From an uncultured Bacillota bacterium (lineage in GTDB: Bacteria > Bacillota > Clostridia > UBA1381), in contig CASFSH010000346.1 in the NCBI GenBank assembly GCA_949297205.1, positions 1 through 5,755 on the forward strand: a stretch of DNA of 5,755 nt. The letters run 5' to 3'. Below, one piece after another: positions 1 to 4,489 of the stretch. Each line of letters begins with the position of its first letter. Within the stretch, counting starts at the first letter, position 1. The notes beneath the pieces are model-generated. The model had not been told where the DNA came from. It saw nothing but the letters and a program-made list of their open reading frames with translations, and searched no databases. A program made the translations under genes and the position numbers.

Positions 1-182
1 GCTCCTGCACGTGCAACTGCCTTTAAATTCTGCGGCAACTCCATTTCATGCATAGAGAAACTTCTGAGAATTATTCCATCAACATCTTTTGCGGCTGCAT
101 CATCCGTTATTGAATATTTTGTATTATCCAATTGTTCAAGACCGCAGGCTGCAATTTTATTCAATGTAAGAATATTATACAT
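1..182 (-). CDS. serA: D-3-phosphoglycerate dehydrogenase, N-terminal fragment (cut by window edge)
   Basis: SerA oxidises 3-phosphoglycerate to 3-phosphohydroxypyruvate with NAD, the first step of cytosolic serine synthesis. Only the first 60 codons and two bases are present; the gene continues past base 1. The fragment begins MYNILTLNKIAACGLEQL and reaches a DGIILRS segment (about residues 35-41), then LKAVARAGA at the edge. This is the usual opening of the D-isomer-specific 2-hydroxyacid dehydrogenase substrate domain, where VARAGAGVNN-type motifs follow the first strands. The ATG at 180-182 is preceded by GAAAGG at 192-197 on the minus strand, spaced 9 nt. The start lies 33 nt beyond the serC stop, so the two genes are almost certainly one operon in pathway-related order. 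The NAD-binding Rossmann motif, the catalytic residues and any ACT regulatory domain lie outside the window. Another 2-hydroxyacid dehydrogenase is possible from sequence alone, but the serC neighbour strongly favours SerA. Confidence 0.88.
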   Translation of the reverse strand, partial: MYNILTLNKIAACGLEQLDNTKYSITDDAAAKDVDGIILRSFSMHEMELPQNLKAVARAG

Positions 183-215
183 TATAATCAACCTTTCACA
201 ATTATTAAAATTAAA

Positions 216-1298
216 TCAAGCATTTTCTGCTTCGAATTTTTTCATAAATTCAACAAGAGCAGCAACACCCTCAACAGGCATAGCATTATAGATACTTGCT
301 CTCATTCCGCCAACTGTTCTGTGGCCTTTCAAATTAACAAAACCTGCTTCTTTTGCAGCCTTTACAAATTTTGCGTCAAGTTCTTCATTACCTGTTACAA
401 AAGGAACATTCATTATTGAACGATCTTCTTTAACAACCGTTCCTTTAAACATTTTTGAAGAATCAAGAAAATCATATAAAATTTTTGCCTTTTCTTCATT
501 AATTTTCTGAATAGCGGCAATTCCGCCCTTTTCTTTGATCCATTCGAGTACAAGCTTCATAATGTATATTGCATATGTAGGCGGTGTATTATACATAGAA
601 CCGTTATCTGCATGAATCTGATAATTAAACATAGTAGGAGTAATATCCATTGCATTTCCTATCAAATCTTCTCTGATAATACATAATGTAACTCCGGCAG
701 GTCCGAGATTTTTCTGTGCACCGGCAAACAACATACCAAATTTTGAAACATCCATAACTTCTGACATAACATTTGAAGAAATATCAGCAACAAGAGGAAT
801 ATCTCCTGTATCGGGCAGTTCATTAAATTTTGTTCCGTATATTGTATTATTCATACAAATATAAAAATAATCTGCATCTTTGGAAAACTTGGATTTATCC
901 AGTTTTGGGATATAACTGAAGGTTTTATCAGCAGAAGAAGCGATTTCATTAACAGTAATATATCTCTTTGCTTCTGCAGCTGCCTTTTTAGCCCATTGAC
1001 CTGTTATAACTATATCACATTTTTTGTTTTTATTTCCTAAATTCATAGGAATCATTGCAAATTGGCTTGATGCGCCGCCTTGTAAAAACAATACCTTATA
1101 ATTATCAGGTACATTCATCAATTCTCTTACCAATGCTTCACATCCGTTAATTATTTCCTCATAATCTTTTGAACGGTGACTCATTTCCATAACGGACATA
1201 CCGGCACTACCGTACTCAACCATTTCTGCCTGAGCTTTTTTTAAAACTTCTTCAGGAAGCATTGACGGTCCTGCCGAAAAATTATAAACTCTACTCAT
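216..1298 (-). CDS. serC: phosphoserine aminotransferase
   Basis: SerC is a PLP-dependent class V aminotransferase that converts 3-phosphohydroxypyruvate and glutamate to O-phosphoserine and 2-oxoglutarate; it can also serve pyridoxal phosphate synthesis. The 360-residue length is normal for the family, and the protein is soluble with no signal peptide. It opens with YNFSAGPSMLP (residues 5-15). The substrate-phosphate motif SHRS is at 40-43, GGAS at 74-77 and the PLP-stacking Trp at 102. NNTIYGT is at 150-156 and the PLP-ring Asp at 172 in ADISS. The Schiff-base lysine is K196 in AGAQKNLGPAG. The C-terminal substrate arginines are GHR (325-327) and R333 in VGGMRASIYNAMP. ATG at 1296-1298 has GGAGG at 1306-1310, spaced 7 nt. 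A sigma-A-like promoter lies at 1377-1405, and serA follows within 33 nt. Nothing in the protein looks damaged. Confidence 0.97.
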   Translation of the reverse strand: MSRVYNFSAGPSMLPEEVLKKAQAEMVEYGSAGMSVMEMSHRSKDYEEIINGCEALVRELMNVPDNYKVLFLQGGASSQFAMIPMNLGNKNKKCDIVITGQWAKKAAAEAKRYITVNEIASSADKTFSYIPKLDKSKFSKDADYFYICMNNTIYGTKFNELPDTGDIPLVADISSNVMSEVMDVSKFGMLFAGAQKNLGPAGVTLCIIREDLIGNAMDITPTMFNYQIHADNGSMYNTPPTYAIYIMKLVLEWIKEKGGIAAIQKINEEKAKILYDFLDSSKMFKGTVVKEDRSIMNVPFVTGNEELDAKFVKAAKEAGFVNLKGHRTVGGMRASIYNAMPVEGVAALVEFMKKFEAENA

Positions 1299-1376
1299 AA
1301 TAAAACCTCCAAAATTATACTATATACAACAAATTGCATTAAAATATTTCGTTTCTTTATTTTAATACTATCTTTT

Positions 1377-1405
1377 ATTATATAATATTATAACAGATAA
1401 GTCAA
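1377..1405 (-). promoter_or_regulatory. sigma-A-like promoter of the serC-serA operon
   Basis: Read on the minus strand, TTGACT (1400-1405) and a perfect TATAAT (1377-1382) are separated by exactly 17 bp, one mismatch from the housekeeping consensus. The -10 box lies about 78 nt before the serC start codon, giving a leader of roughly 70 nt. That leader is too short for a T-box, and I see no T-box sequence in it. It contains only an all-AT inverted repeat (ATTAAAAT/ATTTTAAT, 1338-1345 and 1359-1366). I see no convincing terminator between the amidase gene and this promoter, so some read-through into serC is possible. Confidence 0.8.
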
Positions 1406-1506
1406 CAAATTCCCAATCATTTTATATAAATTTTTTTAATTTTATATTTTATGTACATCTTTTCATGCATTTATACACAAAAATAAAAGAAAATTAAAAA
1501 AATAAA

Positions 1507-2223
1507 TTATATTTCCTCATAATATTCTTCAATGGCATCAGCAATTGCCCATGCTATTCTTGATCTATAATCGTCATCATTAAGCTTTTTTTCCTCTTCG
1601 GCATTTGATAGAAAACCACATTCCACAAGAACTGCAGGCACAGGCGGATCCTTCATTAAAAACAAATTCTGATCGGCATCCTTAACAGCATACATTTTTG
1701 CTCCCGTCACATCAGACATTTTCTTTTGTATGTTTTCTGCCAATATTTTTGTTTCTTCATGTTTTCGGTCATAAAATAAACGAAGACCATCAACTGATGA
1801 ATTGGTAAAATAATTCATATGTATACTGACAAATAAATTGCCTTTACTTTTCTTAATTATATCCAATCGTTTATTCATATCCTCCCGTTTCATTTCTCTT
1901 ATGGATTTTCCTTCTGCTTCTTCACTCAGGCAATGATCGTTAACTCTTGTCATAACGACTTTTATACCTTTTCCCTGTAATACTTCGCATAATTTAAATG
2001 AAATTGCCAGATTAACCTCCTGCTCTATTGTGCCGTTTACCCCTACTGCACCGCCATCCGGTAATCCATGTCCCGCATCAACAACAACAATTATATCATT
2101 ATTTGCATCATTCGACAATGTACTCATGAAGGGTGTGAAATGAATTGTGACGCCTACAGCAATACCTAAAACTGCACATATAACCGACCATAAAATTCCC
2201 TTTTTACTTTTAACAATAAACAA
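1507..2223 (-). CDS. cwlD: membrane-anchored N-acetylmuramoyl-L-alanine amidase, CwlD-like
   Basis: This Amidase_3 family zinc hydrolase cleaves the bond between N-acetylmuramic acid and L-Ala in peptidoglycan. Residues about 10-29 form one hydrophobic segment that should anchor it with the catalytic domain outside the cytoplasm. The domain begins at IIVVVDAGHG (44-53). The zinc ligands are H52, E67 (in GTIEQEV) and H135 (FVSIHMN), and the catalytic glutamate is E201 (VLVECGFLSN). Length (238 aa), the single anchor, the absence of SH3b or cell-wall-binding repeats, and the MTR...KREDMNKRLDIIKKSKGN layout all resemble CwlD. CwlD strips peptides from muramic acid during muramic-delta-lactam formation in spore cortex. 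The start is TTG at 2221-2223, chosen because AGGAGGTG lies 6 nt upstream and no ATG is available there. A vegetative amidase is the main alternative. It is co-oriented with serC but has no functional link to it. Confidence 0.85.
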   Translation of the reverse strand: MFIVKSKKGILWSVICAVLGIAVGVTIHFTPFMSTLSNDANNDIIVVVDAGHGLPDGGAVGVNGTIEQEVNLAISFKLCEVLQGKGIKVVMTRVNDHCLSEEAEGKSIREMKREDMNKRLDIIKKSKGNLFVSIHMNYFTNSSVDGLRLFYDRKHEETKILAENIQKKMSDVTGAKMYAVKDADQNLFLMKDPPVPAVLVECGFLSNAEEEKKLNDDDYRSRIAWAIADAIEEYYEEI

Positions 2224-2229
2224 TTATAA

Positions 2230-2237
2230 CACCTCCT
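2230..2237 (-). promoter_or_regulatory. strong ribosome binding site fixing the TTG start of the amidase gene
   Basis: On the minus strand AGGAGGTG lies 6 nt before the TTG at 2223-2221. This near-perfect Shine-Dalgarno sequence supports TTG initiation, because the frame offers no ATG at suitable spacing. A strong ribosome binding site paired with a weak start codon is common in low-GC Gram-positives and may tune expression. Confidence 0.8.
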
Positions 2238-2252
2238 GATAACCTTATAATA

Positions 2253-2281
2253 TCATTATGAAAAAAAAGCAACGATAATTC
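2253..2281 (-). promoter_or_regulatory. possible sporulation (sigma-G-like) promoter of the amidase gene
   Basis: On the minus strand, GAATT (2277-2281) and CATAATG (2254-2260) are 16 bp apart. They come within one mismatch each of the sigma-G-type -35 GHATR and -10 CATNHTA described in Bacillus, although the spacer is slightly short. A CwlD-type gene would be expected under sporulation control, which is part of the reason for the call. A competing housekeeping reading is TTGCTT (2267-2272) with TTATAA (2245-2250), 16 bp apart. The region is so AT-rich that neither is certain. Confidence 0.27.
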
Positions 2282-2289
2282 CACATAAA

Positions 2290-2312
2290 TACAGTTTGAT
2301 ATTAAAACTGTA
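2290..2312. repeat. dyad (8-bp arms, 7-nt centre), possible operator between divergent genes
   Basis: TACAGTTT (2290-2297) and its exact reverse complement AAACTGTA (2305-2312) flank GATATTA. After one mismatch the symmetry continues for two further A/T pairs outward. The element lies in the 182-bp divergent intergenic region, about 30 bp upstream of the -35 box of the rightward promoter and just upstream of the putative leftward one. No T-tract follows on either strand, so it does not look like a terminator. A DNA-binding site for a dimeric regulator is the likeliest reading; I do not recognise the regulator. Confidence 0.5.
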
Positions 2313-2341
2313 ATTCTTCAAGATTTATAAAATAATAATTC

Positions 2342-2370
2342 TTTACATTTACGGATATATATGATATTAT
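2342..2370 (+). promoter_or_regulatory. sigma-A-like promoter of the SemiSWEET-esterase pair
   Basis: TTTACA (2342-2347) and TATTAT (2365-2370) are separated by 17 bp, each one mismatch from the consensus hexamers. The -10 box ends 35 nt before the start codon at 2406, leaving a short leader carrying AAGGAG at 2391-2396, spaced 9 nt from the ATG. The dyad at 2290-2312 lies upstream of the -35 box, a position more typical of an activator site than of a blocking repressor. Confidence 0.6.
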
Positions 2371-2405
2371 ATTAAAAACAAATAAATAAAAAGGAGAAAA
2401 TTAAA

Positions 2406-2714
2406 ATGGCAGATTTGCTTGAAATTATTATGATTGTCAGCTTCGGCGTTTCATGGCCTTTTAATGTTATTAAATCTTATAAGACAAAAACCACAAAAGG
2501 AAAAAGTTTATCTTTTCTTTTGCTTATTTTTTTCGGCTATATATCGGGAATAGCATCAAAATTTGTAAATCCCGAATATATGCAAAGCATAAGCGAAAAA
2601 TGGTATGTACTATTTTTCTACTTTCTTAATCTGATTATGGTAGGATTAGACTTATGCCTCTACTTCAGAAATAAACAATATGATAAGGAGGCTTATAATG
2701 ATGCAAATGATTAA
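2406..2714 (+). CDS. SemiSWEET / PQ-loop-like small membrane protein
   Basis: This 102-residue protein has three predicted membrane helices, at about residues 4-20, 36-54 and 66-87, and a basic cytoplasmic-looking C-terminus. Helix 1 ends in SWPFNVIKSYKTKTTKGKSL (16-35). That resembles the SWEET/SemiSWEET signature in which a helix-ending Pro-Gln or Pro-x-Asn is followed by a basic loop of the form RT(K/R)xTxGxS. Here P18 and N20 replace the classic PQ. N75 in helix 3 (YFLNL) sits near where SemiSWEETs carry a conserved substrate-facing Asn. Known SemiSWEETs are about 85-100 residues and dimerise to move sugars, so length and topology fit. The substrate cannot be read from sequence. It starts at ATG 2406 behind AAGGAG, and its last 17 bases overlap the esterase start, so the two should be co-translated. 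A PQ-loop protein with a non-transport role is the alternative. Confidence 0.62.
   Translation: MADLLEIIMIVSFGVSWPFNVIKSYKTKTTKGKSLSFLLLIFFGYISGIASKFVNPEYMQSISEKWYVLFFYFLNLIMVGLDLCLYFRNKQYDKEAYNDAND
2685..2691 (+). promoter_or_regulatory. ribosome binding site inside the upstream gene that sets the esterase start
   Basis: AAGGAGG lies within the last codons of the SemiSWEET-like gene, 6 nt before ATG at 2698 and 9 nt before the adjacent ATG at 2701. It shows that the in-frame ATG at 2680, which precedes this sequence, is not the true start. It also implies translational coupling of the two genes. Confidence 0.85.
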
Positions 2715-3450
2715 AGATGTTTTATATGATTCCCTACATCACGAAAATACACTGGATATATATCTACCTCAAAATAAAACTTTTTCGGTATTTATTTATT
2801 TTCACGGCGGAGGCCTGGATTCCGGTGATAAAAACGAGGCGAAAACTTTTGCTGAATATCTTGCACAAAACGGTATTGCGGTTGTCAGTTCAAATTACAG
2901 GCTGTATCCAAATGCTGTTTATCCTGATTTTATAGATGATGCCGCAAAAACCGTTGCATGGACTTATAAAAATATATCAAAATACGGAAAATGCAATAAA
3001 ATATTTATAGGCGGAAGTTCTGCCGGAGGATACCTTTCCATGATGCTATGTTTTGATGAAAAATATCTTTCAGCATACAACATTAATCAATCAGAAATAT
3101 GCGGATTCATTCACAATGCCGGACAGCCCACCTGTCATTTCAGAGTACTTGAAGAATATAATAAGGATTCAAAAAGAATTATTGTTGATGAAAAAGCTCC
3201 TTTATATTATGTTGGTACAGCAAAAAAATATCCTCCTATGCTTTTTCTAATCGCAGATAATGATATAGAAAACAGATATGAACAAACTGTTCTTATGATG
3301 TCAACATTAAAGCATTTCGGTTATAATATGGATAAAATAAATATGAAACTTATACATAGTGTGCATTGTGAATATGTAGAAAAAACAGATGAAAACAATG
3401 AAAGCATATTAGGTCAGATTATTCTTGACTTTATATTAAATAATTTTTAA
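2698..3450 (+). CDS. alpha/beta-hydrolase fold esterase (HSL / acetyl-esterase type)
   Basis: This 250-residue, probably cytoplasmic hydrolase would cleave carboxylic esters; its substrate is unknown. The strand-loop YFHGGGLDSGD (34-44) carries the HGGG oxyanion-hole motif of hormone-sensitive-lipase-like and acetyl-esterase-like families. SSNYRLYPNAVYPDFIDD (64-81) matches the typical next segment of these enzymes (xNYRL.P...P....D). The nucleophile elbow is GSSAG (106-110) with S108. The acid is probably D187 in LFLIADND, and the base probably H223 in SVHCEY, although nearby H220 is also possible. No signal peptide or membrane segment is visible. The start at 2698 follows AAGGAGG and overlaps the preceding SemiSWEET-like gene by 17 bp, which suggests linked function, for example removing acyl groups from a transported compound (inference). 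No convincing terminator follows the stop, so transcripts may continue into the acyltransferase gene. Confidence 0.85.
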   Translation: MMQMIKDVLYDSLHHENTLDIYLPQNKTFSVFIYFHGGGLDSGDKNEAKTFAEYLAQNGIAVVSSNYRLYPNAVYPDFIDDAAKTVAWTYKNISKYGKCNKIFIGGSSAGGYLSMMLCFDEKYLSAYNINQSEICGFIHNAGQPTCHFRVLEEYNKDSKRIIVDEKAPLYYVGTAKKYPPMLFLIADNDIENRYEQTVLMMSTLKHFGYNMDKINMKLIHSVHCEYVEKTDENNESILGQIILDFILNNF

Positions 3451-3530
3451 AAAATACAACATTGATTGTTATACTTTATGTTATCAATTACGCTCTAATT
3501 ATTGAAATTGCCGAAATATTTATTATTCTC

Positions 3531-3559
3531 TTGTTTTTTGTCGATATTAATGATATTAT
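3531..3559 (+). promoter_or_regulatory. probable sigma-A-like promoter of the acyltransferase-ligase unit
   Basis: TTGTTT (3531-3536) and TATTAT (3554-3559) are 17 bp apart. An overlapping perfect TATAAT occurs at 3559-3564 but lacks a well-spaced -35 box. The promoter lies 50-85 bp before the ATG at 3616, inside the 165-bp gap after the esterase. It suggests that the acyltransferase and ligase can be transcribed independently of the two genes before them. Confidence 0.5.
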
Positions 3560-3605
3560 ATAATAAGTTGTATTATTTCAATGCTGTAAAATATTTCAGC
3601 AGAAT

Positions 3606-3610
3606 GGAGA
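3606..3610 (+). promoter_or_regulatory. ribosome binding site deciding the acyltransferase start
   Basis: GGAGA sits 5 nt before ATG 3616. The frame stays open back to a TTG at 3502, but that codon has no ribosome binding site and lies upstream of the likely promoter, so 3616 is preferred. ATG 3604 overlaps the GGAGA itself and is unlikely to be used. Confidence 0.72.
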
Positions 3611-3615
3611 TTAAA

Positions 3616-4488
3616 ATGAAAAGTAAAAAACGTTTCGGCGACAGAAAAGATGGAGTATTGATAAGAAATATTGATTCCATGCATTTTATAATGCCTCTAA
3701 TCTATCCAAATAGATGCGATAATGAAGCATTTATTTCGGAAAGAATTGATCTTACAAACCTTAATGAATATCTTGAAAAGAGAAATTCCACAAATCCAGA
3801 ATATAAATACAATATGTTTCAGCTAATTGTTGCAGCAGTTTTAAAAACAATAACACTGCGTCCAAAGATGAACAGGTTTATTGCAAACAAAAATCTGTAT
3901 CAGAGAAATGAGATTTCGGCAGCATTTGTAATAAAACGAATATTCAGTGATAATGGAGAAGAAGCATTGGCGGTTATCCGTTCTGATGAAAACTATAATC
4001 TTGAAACAGTACATAATGAAATATATAAGCAGGTATCATATGTAAGAAAAGATGGAAATAAAGACAGTTCCACAGAGAGCATGGATTTTTTCAATCATCT
4101 GCCTCGTTTTATATCAAAAGCAATAATAGGTTTTGTCTGTATTCTTGACAGGCATGGTTTAGTACCGTCAAGCCTTATTGAAACAGATCCTTATTACTCA
4201 TCGGTTGTTTTATCAAATTTAGGTTCAATAAAACTTCATTCAGGCTATCATCATCTTACAAATTGGGGAACAACTTCAATATTTGTAACAATCGGCGAAA
4301 AAAAGTTCCGTCCCTTTTATGATGATGAAGGTAATATCAACATGAAAGACAGTATTGATATAGGTATTACGGTAGATGAACGTATTGCTGACGGATATTA
4401 TTATTCAAAAACAGTAAAGCTTATAAAAAAATTACTTGAAAATCCGGAGCTTCTGGAAAAACCGTTTAGTGAAGAGGTAGATTATTGA
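3616..4488 (+). CDS. stand-alone 2-oxo-acid dehydrogenase E2-like / CAT-fold acyltransferase domain with altered active site
   Basis: This 290-residue protein covers only the E2 catalytic-domain fold shared with chloramphenicol acetyltransferase; there is no lipoyl or peripheral-subunit-binding domain. YNMFQLIVAAVLKTITLRPKMNRFI (65-89) matches the helix-plus-strand region of E2 proteins in which the catalytic core recruits CoA-linked substrates. VVLSNLGSI (197-205) corresponds to the E2 SNLG motif, and YHHLTNWGTTSIFVTIGE (211-228) to the following core strands. The usual DHRxxDG catalytic motif is present as DERIADG (254-260), so E255 stands where the general-base His is expected while D259 and G260 are kept. 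The C-terminal LIKKLLENPELLEKP (269-283) is the standard closing helix. It is followed, one base later, by an acyl-CoA synthetase-like gene, which suggests a shared acyl substrate. A non-catalytic or binding role, or a different base, is possible because of the His-to-Glu change. Confidence 0.75.
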   Translation: MKSKKRFGDRKDGVLIRNIDSMHFIMPLIYPNRCDNEAFISERIDLTNLNEYLEKRNSTNPEYKYNMFQLIVAAVLKTITLRPKMNRFIANKNLYQRNEISAAFVIKRIFSDNGEEALAVIRSDENYNLETVHNEIYKQVSYVRKDGNKDSSTESMDFFNHLPRFISKAIIGFVCILDRHGLVPSSLIETDPYYSSVVLSNLGSIKLHSGYHHLTNWGTTSIFVTIGEKKFRPFYDDEGNINMKDSIDIGITVDERIADGYYYSKTVKLIKKLLENPELLEKPFSEEVDY

Positions 4489-4489
4489 T

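Noticed and set aside
132..419. Plus-strand open frame of 95 codons antisense to serC and its junction with serA
   Set aside because: It lies opposite the well-supported serC/serA frames, its protein has no recognisable domain, and no ribosome binding site precedes it.
1299..1376. T-box or riboswitch in the serC leader
   Set aside because: The leader is only about 70 nt, almost pure A/T, and has no T-box sequence or stable GC-containing stems; the all-AT repeat at 1338-1366 is compatible with chance.
1406..1506. Intrinsic terminator behind the amidase gene
   Set aside because: The stretch is A/T runs with no GC-bearing stem before a T-tract on the minus strand; I see nothing I can support.
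2680..2697. Upstream in-frame ATG of the esterase, adding six residues
   Set aside because: The ribosome binding site AAGGAGG lies after this ATG and is correctly spaced for ATG 2698; the added residues are simply a translation of the ribosome binding site.
2717..3250. Two short plus-strand frames (2717-2935 and 3053-3250) within the esterase gene
   Set aside because: They are out-of-frame shadows of a complete esterase with all catalytic motifs, and neither has a recognisable product.
3461..3488. ATTGAT/ATCAAT hairpin after the esterase as a terminator
   Set aside because: The stem is only six mostly A/T pairs around a 16-nt loop, with no T-tract behind it; it would not be a stable intrinsic terminator.
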